Shown piece by piece: positions 8,966-18,354 of a stretch of DNA of 64,000 bases. The stretch lies in NCBI GenBank assembly GCA_023515795.1, contig JALGPX010000006.1, forward strand, positions 99,421 through 163,420, written 5' to 3'. Under the pieces are notes generated by a model. That model saw only the letters and a list, made by a program, of their open reading frames with translations. It ran no database searches and was not told the DNA's origin. Position 1 is the stretch's first letter. Each line of letters starts with the position of its first letter. This stretch comes from Amoeboaphelidium occidentale (taxonomy: Eukaryota; Aphelidiomycota; Aphelidea). The position numbers and the translations under genes were made by a program.

Positions 8966-10799
8966 TCAGAACAGCTTGTAAACCCTTTCCACCATTTCCT
9001 TGTCACTGCGGTAGAGATCTTGTAGCTTTTCACGAATTGTGCTTCCTCCTGACTTGCCCATTAAATCGCCGGCATGCAAGAAACATTCAAGAGCTTCTTC
9101 CCGTCTACCAAGAGCCTTGTGAATTTCACCCATTTTATACCAAACTCCGCCTTCTAAAGGACATTTTGCTAAAACGTTATTCAATTCTTTCAATGCTTCA
9201 TCATTTCTTCGCAAGTCCATTAGACACATTGCTTTCCTGTAACGAATTTGAGGATTTCGTAAATCTAATTGAATGCCTCTATCGAAGACCAATAAAGCCT
9301 CATCGAACCTTCTCAATTTGTGCAATGCCATACCCAGGTGGCAGTAAAGAATTGTATTACTCTTTGAAATCTGCAACGCCTTATCAAAATGATACAAGGC
9401 CAAGTCAAACTTTTCTTGTTTCATGTAAATGGTTCCAAGCCCAAACCACGCGCTTGATAATCTGGAATTACACTTCAGAGATGTTCTGAACGCAACAACA
9501 GCATTGTCAAAAGCTTCATTCGAGCAATACTCGAATCCAAGTAAATTGTAACCATAAGCATAATCTTCTTTGATTTTTGCAGCCTTTTCAAAGCAAGAGA
9601 TTGCATTTTCATGCTCTTTAGCAAGCGAGAATGAATTTCCTAATGCAACAAACGCTTCTGGAGACATTGGATCAAGTTTCATCAAAGACTGAGCAAGATA
9701 ACTCAAAGCTTTCTGATCCTTCAAATGCCAAAGAACAGTTGAATACTTATCCATATCTTTAATTCTGTGAGGCATTTTAGACTTTAGTTTCTCAAAATAT
9801 TTCCTGGCTTGGGGATAGTCAATTGAATCGAAACTTATTTTTGCGAGTAAAGCAAGGATCCATGGCCCTTCTGCATGGTTCAAAGGCAGTTTAGATATAG
9901 TTGTACTGACCTCAGTTAATCTTGAGCTATGGTACAAATGCAATGACTTCACATATTTTCCAAGTAAATCACAAAACTCTACAAATGGTTCCGGTATAGC
10001 CACTGAAGAAGAGACACTAACATCCTTCTTAACTAGAACGACATTGTTCTGATCGACGTCGACAGCCATTGATGAAATGTTCTCTGATACTTCTGTTCCA
10101 TTTTCTACCTTTTTCTCGCCACTCCTAGTACGCTTCTTTTCAAAGTTAAGAATTGATGCTTTTATACTCTCATTTCTGCTTGTCTTCCGTTCCAACTTCT
10201 TTTCCTTCTGAGCTAGGTGATCTGTAACAGAATTTGTGTCTTGCAATACATTCTCATGAAACAACTTATAGCAATGCTTCAAAGAGAATGAAGACTTTGA
10301 ATCGACTCCCATTCTCTCCAATTCTTCAATGGCCTCAAAGCAGAATTCATTTATCTTCAATGCCTTCAGAAAATTATCCTTCGCAGCATCATCTCTGCAT
10401 AAACATTTACAAATTCGGCCCAACAGAGCATAAGAAGCACCCAACAAGTTCTTTTCCTCGACTGAAGAGCAGTTCTGATGCTGCTGCAGTGCCTTTCTCA
10501 GTACTTGATCTGCTTCATCATAACGTTTCATGCGAAAGCAAGCCAGCGAGAACAAGTACGCAGTTCTGATAGAATTAAGGTACTGTTTCAACACATGATA
10601 CGCAGACCCTGTCTTTCCGGAGTCAAAGTATACATTCGCTTAAACAATTACTCACGATCCCTAAAGGCTTACCAAGAACATAAGCTGAATCCTCTGAGCT
10701 GATCTCTGTCATTAACATTTCAGCGTAGAATGTTGCAGAGTCGTACTGTCTCAGAGACAGAAAGTGGTTGGCCAAGGATTTAATGTATTCCTGTTTCAT
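8966..10799 (-). CDS. CDC27: anaphase-promoting complex subunit 3 (Cdc27), TPR protein
   Basis: APC3/Cdc27 is a TPR scaffold of the APC/C that binds the IR tails of Cdc20/Cdh1 and Apc10. Two exons (10673-10799 and 8966-10638) with a 34-nt intron give 599 aa. N-terminal TPRs (FLSLRQYDSATFYAE, NVYFDSGKTGSAYHVLKQ) are followed by a lysine/serine-rich linker (about residues 190-270). At least nine tandem C-terminal TPRs follow, with the family signature NLLGFEY, AWFGLGTIYMKQEKFDLA, LGMALHKL and KMGEIHKALGR. The ATG at 10799 gives an N-terminus like human CDC27; an in-frame ATG at 10865 is possible. A Fanzor relic lies immediately upstream on the other strand. Confidence 0.9.
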
Positions 10800-10984
10800 G
10801 CTAAGTGGGCACTGTGCTTCTTTTGCTCTGAACTGCTTCTGTTTCAAGTTTTCCGTTGCCAACATGTTTCGACAGATGAGAAAAAGACCAAAGATGATCG
10901 AAACGACAATAAATTTATCGCGCAGAGCTCCAGCTCAAGCGTCTACATGCTGCGAGCTGGAGTGCGAATGCGCTTTCTTAAAGG

Positions 10985-11205
10985 GGGTATATCTAGCTCG
11001 CTCTGAACCCTGCAATTTATGTTCATTCAGTTTACATGAGTTGAAACAGACAAAGTTTTGGGCGGTTAAAGTCTGTAATTTAGATTGCTTAACTGTTTGG
11101 AACAGGGACATTAACGCTGCACGAAATATCAGACACGTTTTCTTGGATTTGAATGCAAATGAAGGTAAAAGACCGCTTGCGTTCTCCAGGAAGACTCGTG
11201 CATGA
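10985..11205 (+). pseudogene. Fanzor (eukaryotic TnpB-like nuclease) C-terminal relic
   Basis: This frame carries a zinc-ribbon-like CNLC...CNLDC pair followed by WNRDINAARNIRHVF and the tail NEGKRPLAFSRKTRA. The same order (zinc ribbon, NRD-NAA-NI RuvC-III motif with catalytic Asp, then GKRP-AF-R tail) occurs at 42890-43130 and 52371-52560, so this is a degraded copy of the same family. No N-terminal domain or RuvC-I motif can be found upstream, and the second Cys pair has one extra residue. It lies within about 190 bp of the APC3 start, so an insertion may have landed in that promoter. Confidence 0.75.
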
Positions 11206-11300
11206 TGTTTCGTCAGCTAACTGCAAAATTTAATTGGTGGTTAAAGACAGGTGATTATGCCTGCATAGTTACTTGTACGGTCTCCACCAGCGTAGCCGAG
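11206..11300 (+). ncRNA. possible omega-RNA-like structured region 3' of the Fanzor relic
   Basis: Just after the relic's stop codon, TGGTGG at 11235-11240 can pair with CCACCA at 11284-11289. Inside it CAGG at 11248-11251 pairs with CCTG at 11260-11263 around an 8-nt loop. Known Fanzor/TnpB guide RNAs are made from the region overlapping and following the nuclease 3' end. A similar nested arrangement and the shared TTAATTG element are found after the second Fanzor lineage at 52250-52373. Function is inferred, not shown. Confidence 0.35.
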
Positions 11301-11419
11301 AAATCGTGCGATTCGTGTAACGCTCTTTTAAGTAAGATTTGGTTTTATTTGAACTAATCCTGTAGCGAAGGGCCAGTTATTCATTTTGGATTTAAAACTT
11401 GTAACCAAATGAATGATCT

Positions 11420-12359
11420 TCAAAGAGTTTGGTTCATTGTTAGAAGTGAAGTAGAAGTGGTGTTGTTAATCTGATCATTCTTTGGACTATTGCTATCTTC
11501 CAACAGATCTTCTGGGCTGTATGAAAATGTTGAGCTGAAGATCAAAACCATATAACAGAGGGTAAAATAGAAAAGGAAAATGGGGAACAAAGCAAGTGCC
11601 TTCTTTCTTTCCAAGCCTAGATTGCTTTTAAGGAAACCAGTTGATGCAAGTATACACCACGCCAAAGCAAATGCAACAACGAGCAATCGTATAACAACTT
11701 TAAGGACACCTTTACCAGCCAAGAATGCACAGACGATCGATGCGACATTCACTGGGAAAACACAATAGCCCAAAACACAAGTAGTCTGAAAGAATGATCT
11801 AAAAACAATTAGTAAAATTGACCCTGGAAGAAATAAAATAATACAATTTTCCGCCAAGTAGTTGCGCATTTAAAGTTATAATCGCTGAGCCCAATGGAAC
11901 AATAACAAAAACACCCGAAAAGATCTTGTCAGCTTGCGACCAGTCTGTTATACTTAACGTTCTGCATTAAAAGAAAATTAGCCTTAAAAATAATTAAAGA
12001 AAATATTACAGCGCTAAAGCCAGGCAGAGTAGCAATGGTCCCCATAAGTCCCAACTCTTGAGGATATCGTTTTGGCCTTTTGGAACAAGGACAAGTTTAA
12101 TCTTTTGCCAAATATTTCCAAAGTCTCTTGACTAACATATGAATAAGTCTTTCCACTAAGTTCCGGAAGCTTTTACCAGTGTTTCCATTAATGGCTCATC
12201 CAGAGTATTCAAATCTTGGTCAATTGTCGATGGCCCAACAGGTTGTGAAGATGATCCAGCTGCATAATTAATTCTATTGCTGGTTGCATTGAGCTGAGAT
12301 GGAATAAATCCCTCCTCGTCGTCAGAAGATGGAATTTGGTATGCAGGCAAGTTCGACAT
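11420..12359 (-). CDS. YIPF6: Yip1-domain Golgi membrane protein (YIPF6/Yip4)
   Basis: Four exons (12177-12359, 12010-12131, 11845-11961, 11420-11798; introns 45, 48, 46 nt) give 266 aa. A polar cytosolic N-terminus is followed by the family landmark SWDLWGPLLLCLALAL, then LGSAIITLNAQLLGG and SFFQTTCVLGYCVFP, with five predicted membrane segments. These match human YIPF6 nearly position by position. Yip proteins cycle between ER and Golgi and bind Rab GTPases. The C-terminus is longer than in human YIPF6 by an acidic/serine-rich tail. The 5' side contains a TG microsatellite at 12361-12383, directly before the start codon. Confidence 0.88.
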
Positions 12360-12360
12360 T

Positions 12361-12383
12361 CTGTGTGTATGTGTGTGTGTGTG
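12361..12383. repeat. TG dinucleotide microsatellite
   Basis: A short TG/CA tract with one interruption, lying in the presumed 5' UTR of the YIPF6 gene on the minus strand. Confidence 0.85.
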
Positions 12384-12498
12384 CCAATTCTGGTCAAGTA
12401 ACAGAATCAAGTTTTGTATTCGCCAATCACGTTTCAAGTTTTGGCGCATATGAAATTCGTGTTACGATCTCGAAATTCTTTGTTTGATCATACTTCGA

Positions 12499-13029
12499 AT
12501 GGAAGCTCAACAAGATTCAGACCCTAAAGCTCAAGATTTCACGCGCGTTGAGAAAAGAGTGATCGCAACTCCGCACAGGAGGCGGAAAAGCCAGCATATT
12601 AAAGGCCAGATCGAAGAAAGCGCTTCAGCGGAATATGATTCTACAAAGAATGAAGACAATGCGCATGAAGAGATTGAAGAAGTTACAAAAATCCCAATGA
12701 AACTGTGTCCCTCGTGCAAGAAAAAGAAGAAGCGTGCGAAAAAGTTGCAGCAAACGGAGAACTTTTTAGACGGAGTAGCGCCGCTGGAAGATCTTCTTAT
12801 TTTTTCATCTCTGGCTGACCCGAAGAATGATCGCTCCAATGGCAATGAGCATTCCCCATCAATATCGCGCCCGCGATCGAAACCTCTAGTTCGTCGTGAC
12901 AAGGCTGAGACCGATCTGGAATCTCATCCTTATCACAATTCTAATAACTCTTTTGCATTGGAGATTGAACTTGTTACAGTTAAAGGACAGAAGGGATCAA
13001 AGAAACTGTTTGCTGTGAAACAATCTTGA
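12499..13029 (+). CDS. hypothetical basic protein with a CPSC motif
   Basis: A 176-aa single-exon frame from the ATG at 12499. It contains a basic stretch (HRRRKS), an acidic middle, and LCPSCKKKKKRAKK, which could be half of a zinc-binding site or a nuclear localisation signal. I do not recognise the family. Low-complexity composition suggests a mostly disordered nuclear protein. It is divergent from YIPF6, with about 140 bp between starts, and is followed 44 bp later by the pyroglutamyl peptidase on the same strand. Confidence 0.5.
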   Translation: MEAQQDSDPKAQDFTRVEKRVIATPHRRRKSQHIKGQIEESASAEYDSTKNEDNAHEEIEEVTKIPMKLCPSCKKKKKRAKKLQQTENFLDGVAPLEDLLIFSSLADPKNDRSNGNEHSPSISRPRSKPLVRRDKAETDLESHPYHNSNNSFALEIELVTVKGQKGSKKLFAVKQS

Positions 13030-13073
13030 ATTGAATAGATCTTAATTTGAATAATCCCTTACCGTGTGAAAGA

Positions 13074-13766
13074 ATGAACTCACAAGATAATGATTACAGA
13101 TGGGCTTTTGTCTCAGGATTTGGTCCATTCCGAACAATTACTGAAAATCCATCTTGGCTAGTCGCAAAAGCGCTGCCTGAAGCCTTGCAATTGGAATCAG
13201 AACCAAACGGTGAATTGTTGAGGATTGTTAAACCTTCAGAACCTTTCCCTGTTGACTACAGATTTGTTGAGATGTTTTACAAAGTGTTTCTTAAAGACAC
13301 AAATGGAACAAGAAATCCTTCTCTGATTATTCACTTGGGCGTTGACGCAGGATCTTCCTCTGTGAAATTTGAACAGTTCTGCTACAATTACACAAGTGGA
13401 GCTGACGTTAATGGTTATGAACCAGCCGATAAGAAAGTTATTGCAGCAGAAGAGTACAATTTTCCACGTAGAACAACATTGGACTTAGAGCAGTTGAGAC
13501 AACAAGTGTGCGCTAATGCTCTCTCAACCGGAAAGATGCCCAATGTTACTGTGTCAAATGATCCTGGACGATATTTATGTAATTACATTTACTATCATGC
13601 TTTGTACTGGAAGTTCAAACGCCCTGCTAACACAAAAGTCTTGTTCATTCACGTTCCTTCTTTAGAATCTGGTGTGCACACTGTTGCTGAGATGTCTGAA
13701 ATTGTCCAGAGGGTTATGGGGCTTACTTTGAGCCCCGAAGAGGTTTCCTCTTGTTTATGCTGTTGA
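13074..13766 (+). CDS. PGPEP1: pyroglutamyl-peptidase I (cysteine peptidase C15)
   Basis: Removes N-terminal pyroglutamate from peptides in the cytosol. 230 aa against 209 in human PGPEP1. The N-terminal VSGFGPFRTITENPSW is the C15 signature. The catalytic triad is recognisable: Glu in the KFEQFCYNY region, Cys in DPGRYLCNYIYY and His in VLFIHVPS. The true ATG is at 13074; the frame upstream lacks an ATG. The last residues are CLCC, which has the shape of a prenylation box, but this is probably chance. Confidence 0.88.
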   Translation: MNSQDNDYRWAFVSGFGPFRTITENPSWLVAKALPEALQLESEPNGELLRIVKPSEPFPVDYRFVEMFYKVFLKDTNGTRNPSLIIHLGVDAGSSSVKFEQFCYNYTSGADVNGYEPADKKVIAAEEYNFPRRTTLDLEQLRQQVCANALSTGKMPNVTVSNDPGRYLCNYIYYHALYWKFKRPANTKVLFIHVPSLESGVHTVAEMSEIVQRVMGLTLSPEEVSSCLCC

Positions 13767-13873
13767 TTTTATTAGTAGAAATTACTTTGAACGGCTGTGA
13801 TCACAAATCTCTTTCGACAACTGAAGCCAACAAGCAACGGCCGTCTGCGAATTGAACAGAAAAATAAAAAGAA

Positions 13874-14341
13874 ATGACAGTTTACGATTACCTGGACCCT
13901 TCACAGCATGCGCACTATGAACGAGTGCCTGACTTGAATTCACCAGAGATTAACTCAGCGGATCCTTTGGCACTTTTCGAGGCTGTGGAACAGAGAAAGC
14001 GAGAGATGCTGGTAAAGCAGGCCCACATGAAGCACATTGAGCAGAGAATGCGAAACTGTTATTTTTATCATGGAGCGCATAACTTTACTCACAAATGCAG
14101 AAAATACATTGAAGAATTTATCCAGACAAAGGACGAATGCTTGGGATTCAAGGAAGACAAGAGGGTACTGATTTATTTCTTTTGATTTTAAATGATTTCT
14201 CTATTGTAGATTTATGACTACTTGCCTAATGCCCACAATCATTTGGACACTCCGCCAGGCCATGTCGACAGAAGAGAGAAACTTCAAGAGATCAAGGGAC
14301 AGAACCCAGAGACTTCATCCAGCAAAGCAGAACACCACTGA
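13874..14341 (+). CDS. NDUFB10: mitochondrial complex I PDSW subunit (NDUFB10-like)
   Basis: Two exons (13874-14164 and 14210-14341, intron 45 nt) give 140 aa. The helical core KRE-MLVKQAHMKHIEQRMR followed by NCYFYHGAHNFTHKCRKY resembles the NDUFB10/PDSW accessory subunit of NADH:ubiquinone oxidoreductase, with the expected Cys spacing. No presequence is visible, as usual for this subunit. If correct, the organism retains complex I, which argues against complex-I-less parasites such as Rozella or microsporidia. The match is by motif only. Confidence 0.55.
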
Positions 14342-14407
14342 ATAAATTATGATACCCAAAAGATTGTGACGGTCGCCGTTGGGTAACGTTTTTCTTATTG
14401 GTTACAA

Positions 14408-15421
14408 ATGAAATGCGTGCTCTGGCTTAAATTGCATGATGTCAGGGACGAGAGTATGCGACCAGAGGAAATGATTCTTTACAATTATCAGGAGGATATG
14501 TATGATGTGAATTGGTCTTTGCTAATTGGGGCGATTCTTTCTGTTCAGGACTGGTTCCGTTCAGGTCAAGATCTAGCAACTTCGAATCTGTCGCAGAAGG
14601 CAAAGAAAATTACTGTTGGCTCTGTTACCATTCAAATTGAATTAATGGCATCGGAAGAATACGTTTTAGTATGTTTATGCGATCATCTGGTAAACCTGAA
14701 TTGTTTTGGTGATGTTGCACGTGGAATGCTGTGCCGCATATTTGATAAGCTGCTGATGGCAAATGTTACCATAGAGAAGTATACTGAACAGCTGGATTGC
14801 ATATGTTCTTACTTCAGCATGGAAGGCTTTGATGAACACTCTCAATTTTATCACAGTCCTGATATACATTCGACAAGACTGTTCTTATCCAGTTCCAACT
14901 TTGTCAGAGGTTGTGAGGATAGCATACCATTATCCGGAACAACTGTTTACGGTTCCATTCTATACTTGAATGAATCCAAAAGAATTGTGTACAGAGATTT
15001 GGATAATCTTGAAACAATGCATTTATTGATGGCATTTGGTTCACGCGTTGAAGCAAACAACGATGATTTTGTAAGAATACTTTGTAATGGGCTCTTTGCT
15101 TACTATACGACTAAAGAACTAACGTACTGCGCTGTACTTGATCGCCCAACTCAATCTAACACTGTTTCGATCCAGACCCATTTAGAGCAGCTCTCGCATG
15201 ATTTCTCTTTATTCACGAAACATTCGCAAGCAGGTACGGAATCCTTTTACTTGGTTTCAAAGGCTTATGGTGGAAGAAGAGGCGATTTGGGTGATCTTGA
15301 TTTTGATCTTGTTGCAACCGATGAACGAACCCAATTAATCTTCATAGAGAAAGAGAACGGTTCTATTTACCAGAAACTCAATACTAAAGAATGGATTGTA
15401 TCGTTTAAAACTCAGCACTAG
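14408..15421 (+). CDS. unknown protein, possibly longin-domain (CCZ1/HPS4/Fuzzy-like)
   Basis: A 337-aa single exon. It begins with a beta-strand-rich segment (KCVLWLKLHDV, EEMILYNY) and a middle segment SILYLNESKRIVYRDLDNLE. This alternation resembles the tandem longin domains of CCZ1/HPS4/INTU/FUZ proteins, which act as Rab GEF or ciliogenesis subunits. I see no catalytic motif. The assignment is a weak structural impression. Its stop codon shares the palindrome CTAG (15418-15421) with the stop of the convergent gene. Confidence 0.45.
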   Translation: MKCVLWLKLHDVRDESMRPEEMILYNYQEDMYDVNWSLLIGAILSVQDWFRSGQDLATSNLSQKAKKITVGSVTIQIELMASEEYVLVCLCDHLVNLNCFGDVARGMLCRIFDKLLMANVTIEKYTEQLDCICSYFSMEGFDEHSQFYHSPDIHSTRLFLSSSNFVRGCEDSIPLSGTTVYGSILYLNESKRIVYRDLDNLETMHLLMAFGSRVEANNDDFVRILCNGLFAYYTTKELTYCAVLDRPTQSNTVSIQTHLEQLSHDFSLFTKHSQAGTESFYLVSKAYGGRRGDLGDLDFDLVATDERTQLIFIEKENGSIYQKLNTKEWIVSFKTQH

Positions 15422-15843
15422 GAATGTTTAGCAGAACTCTTGATGAATTGAAGTGGATGATCTCTTGGTTTTCCTGTTTTAACTCTTTCCTTTGCATCTG
15501 ATTCTCTCTTCTCGTAGTCTGCCTTTTGCTTCTTATCGATATAGTCGTAATAAAACTCCTCTGGAAACTCATTAGCATGTTTAAGGAAAGAATAAGTTTT
15601 AGCTGAAAAAGATTCAGCTTTGAGTATCAAGGAAGGATACTCAGACAATATTCGCGGGTTCAAATGTAATTCCTTCTTCATTCTTATCGTCTCTGAGATG
15701 GAAGAGCCTGTTTCGTCGCGCAAGCTATTCCACTTCTCCACTTTACTCTGTAACTCTTCTGATAACCTCTTGTTCTTCTCACCTTTCTGTTCAGGTATCT
15801 GAACGTGTGATAATACGGCATCGAATATTTCTTTACTGGACAT
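15418..15843 (-). CDS. hypothetical protein, coiled-coil rich
   Basis: A 141-aa single-exon frame rich in Glu, Lys and Ser with helical, coiled-coil-like stretches (KKQKADYEKRESDAKERVK). Not recognised. It is convergent with the preceding gene and the two stop codons overlap in the four bases CTAG. The neighbouring lipase lies 29 bp upstream on the same strand. Open length and compact placement support a real gene. Confidence 0.5.
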   Translation of the reverse strand: MSSKEIFDAVLSHVQIPEQKGEKNKRLSEELQSKVEKWNSLRDETGSSISETIRMKKELHLNPRILSEYPSLILKAESFSAKTYSFLKHANEFPEEFYYDYIDKKQKADYEKRESDAKERVKTGKPRDHPLQFIKSSAKHS

Positions 15844-15872
15844 ATTTTCAGTATTTATTCAAGTATTCAAGG

Positions 15873-16988
15873 TTAAAAGCAGAGGTCTCGTGAGATTTTG
15901 AGAGTTCCAAGTAGTCCGTGAGAGGTCGCGTCAAGTTGGTCACAACTGAATTGAGCGCTGCAAGATTTTTGCTTCAAGGTATCATAGGAACAAGTTAGAA
16001 AGTCGTCATTATTTTCAGAATAGAACAGTTCTGGAACGTAGCGAGGATGAGAGCCACCAGGATACAAGCCTAAGTGCGGCACAGGATCATTCCAGTTGAC
16101 TGCGCGATAATATCGGTTCACACCGATTGTTTCAGCCATATGATCAACCAGAACAGAATTACCAATTCTAGGTGCGCCAACTGTGTACAATCCGGCTACG
16201 TTAACTCCAGATGTTTTCAAAGTGTATGCTGCCATAAATGCCATCGCGCCGCCAAGAGAATGTCCTGAGATGTATAAAGGTTTGTTGGTAGAATTTCGGT
16301 GTGCTTTAATGGCGGAAATTGCTTCATCAATTCCCTGTTTCAAAGATATGAAATTCTCCTCAAACCCTCGATGAATTAGAGATCCCGATGGAACACTAGC
16401 AAAAATCTGACGATCTGGCGTTTTAGGAAGAAATGCAACGTTATTATTCCAGTCTTCGTTGTCAGCTGAACCACGGAAGATAATCGCAGTGATATTGGAT
16501 TCTGCCGAGATCGCATACATCCTCACGCCATTTGCATCATTATCATAATACGAGAGAAGATCAAATTGTCCCACTAATAAGTTTGACGAATTTCCTACAT
16601 TAGCAATACTCTCTGGCCCACAGAATGCAATTCCGTTCAATTGCGCAAAGAGCTTGTTGTTTCGATCAACAATACTCGAGCTCAACGGTGTTTCTGGAGT
16701 CATAGACAGCAAGCTTGCTTCAGCGCGTTTAACCAGAGTATTTTGTGCATTTTGTGCCTGCTGAGGCGCTGTGCCTTTCGTGAACTGCATTGCCAATGTG
16801 ATCAGACAATCTAGTGGAAGATCATCTCCGTTCACCACATTCTCAACCGTACCAAGAATAGGCTGCACAGAAGAACCACAAATGCTAAAAGGCGACACCA
16901 CCGCAATTATCACGAAAGCCTGAAAGATCATTCTTCGAAAACATCGAAAATCTGTCACGTGGTAACAGCATGGTATTGAACATGCCAT
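15873..16988 (-). CDS. secreted class 3 lipase (alpha/beta hydrolase)
   Basis: 371 aa with a hydrophobic N-terminal signal region (MIFQAFVIIAVVSPFSICG). The nucleophile elbow YISGHSLGGAMA holds the catalytic Ser, and VGAPRIGN follows. NWNDPVPHLG supplies the acid-region consensus of class 3 lipases and GSHPRYVPELFY the His region. IIFRGSADNEDWNNN is the usual strand before the oxyanion loop. Such triacylglycerol lipases are secreted by fungi for nutrition. Several Cys near the C-terminus could form disulfides. Two upstream in-frame Mets precede the signal peptide; the internal Met at MIFQAF may be the true start. Confidence 0.85.
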   Translation of the reverse strand: MACSIPCCYHVTDFRCFRRMIFQAFVIIAVVSPFSICGSSVQPILGTVENVVNGDDLPLDCLITLAMQFTKGTAPQQAQNAQNTLVKRAEASLLSMTPETPLSSSIVDRNNKLFAQLNGIAFCGPESIANVGNSSNLLVGQFDLLSYYDNDANGVRMYAISAESNITAIIFRGSADNEDWNNNVAFLPKTPDRQIFASVPSGSLIHRGFEENFISLKQGIDEAISAIKAHRNSTNKPLYISGHSLGGAMAFMAAYTLKTSGVNVAGLYTVGAPRIGNSVLVDHMAETIGVNRYYRAVNWNDPVPHLGLYPGGSHPRYVPELFYSENNDDFLTCSYDTLKQKSCSAQFSCDQLDATSHGLLGTLKISRDLCF

Positions 16989-17153
16989 TTAGTTATCGAT
17001 TTAATGCTAAAGCGGCTGAAATCTGTGCTTACGTCTTACGATTATAAGAATAATAACCGCCTGATAAAAATAAACCTCGCTTAAAAGGTGAAAGCCTTGG
17101 GTGGTGATTTGAAACATCTTGAAAGCTTTCGTTTGCGCAATCAACACAAAAGC

Positions 17154-18026
17154 ATGAGCTCTATAGGAACAGGAGTAATTTACCACACAACGTTAAAAAT
17201 AAACTGACCAACTTAGTACGACCTTTCAGCGTCAACTTATTCCCCTGATGGAAGAGTTTTCCAAGTGGAATATGCACAAAAAGCAGTTGACAACAGCGGG
17301 TAACATTTCTAAATGGAAAACAATTTAAACAACTAAAGGACCGCCATTGGTGTAAGAGTTAAGGATGGTGTTGTCTTGGGCCTTGAAAAGATTTTGCATT
17401 CGAAGCTTCTGAAACCTGGTTCCAACCAGCGCATTCAGTCTGGAGACATGCACATTGGTGTAGCCTTTTCCGGTCTATTGGCTGATGGTCGCTGCCTCAT
17501 TAACAAAGTTCGTGAAGAAGCTGGAAACCACAGAGATGTTTATAAGATGCCTATTCCAGGTCGAATGATTGCTGCTCGTTTAGGACAGTTTGTTCAGACT
17601 TACACTTTGTACTCTTCAGTGAGGCCATTCGGAGCTTCTGCTATATTAGCCGTTATGGATGCAAATGATGGCCCACAGCTTTACATGGTTGAACCATCTG
17701 GTGTTTACTGGGGCTACTTTGGATGTGCTGCAGGCAAGGGCAAGCAGATTGCAAGAACTGAAATTGAAAAGCTGGACCTAAAGAACATGACAGCTGTAGA
17801 AGCTGTTAAAGAAGTTGCAAGAATTATTCACTTGGCGCATGATGAGTCTAAGGATCGCGAGTATGAATTGGAACTGAGCTGGATCACTGAGGCTAACGGC
17901 ATGAAACATCAACTAGTGCCAAAGGATGTTTTAGCTGAAGCAGAAAAGTATGCAAAGGTAAAATTATCATTGACTTAAAATTAACGTCATATTTAGGAGT
18001 CTCAGGATGTTGAAATGGCCGAGTAA
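17154..18026 (+). CDS. PSMA3: 20S proteasome alpha subunit (PSMA3/alpha7 type)
   Basis: Outer-ring subunit of the 20S proteasome. Four exons (17154-17174, 17217-17299, 17339-17957, 17997-18026) with introns of 42, 39 and 39 nt. MSSIGTGYDLSASTYSPDGR and VFQVEYAQKAVDN form the alpha-subunit N-terminal signature. TLYSSVRPFG and YMVEPSGVYWGYFGCAAGKG identify the PSMA3 group. The acidic C-terminus (ESQDVEMAE) is typical. The first exon is only 21 nt. It is divergent from the lipase; the 165 bp between them must hold both promoters. Confidence 0.95.
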
Positions 18027-18050
18027 ATAAACCGGAACCTCTATTGTGGT

Positions 18051-18311
18051 CTACTTTAACTCAAATGACTGGCGCAGCTTTTCTCGGGCTTGTGCTCGCT
18101 CTGCTTCTCGTTCCTCTGGATTCATTCGATACAATTTAATCAGAGTTATCGTTCCACTAAAGAAAAAGATGCTTCCAACTATAAACATGGACATTCCTAT
18201 CCTACATCATGTTATTCTCTAAGGAGAGTATTAGGCGGACCTTTGTCTTCGTATCTTTGATATCTGCTGTGGTGAAAATTTACTCAAATCCTCTTTCGAC
18301 GCGCCAAACAT
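18051..18311 (-). CDS. small single-pass membrane protein (73 aa), unknown
   Basis: Two exons (18241-18311 and 18051-18201) with a 39-nt intron; splicing gives 73 aa. The order is a polar N-terminus (MFGASKEDLSKFSPQQISK), one membrane helix (IGMSMFIVGSIFFFSGTITL) and a charged C-terminus (EREAERAQAREK). The shape resembles small mitochondrial inner-membrane assembly factors, but I cannot name it. It ends 24 bp from the convergent proteasome gene and starts 43 bp from the end of TUP1. Confidence 0.6.
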
Positions 18312-18354
18312 TTTGATTCTTGGAAAGAAGAGGTGGAAGATCAAAGTTCTCAGT

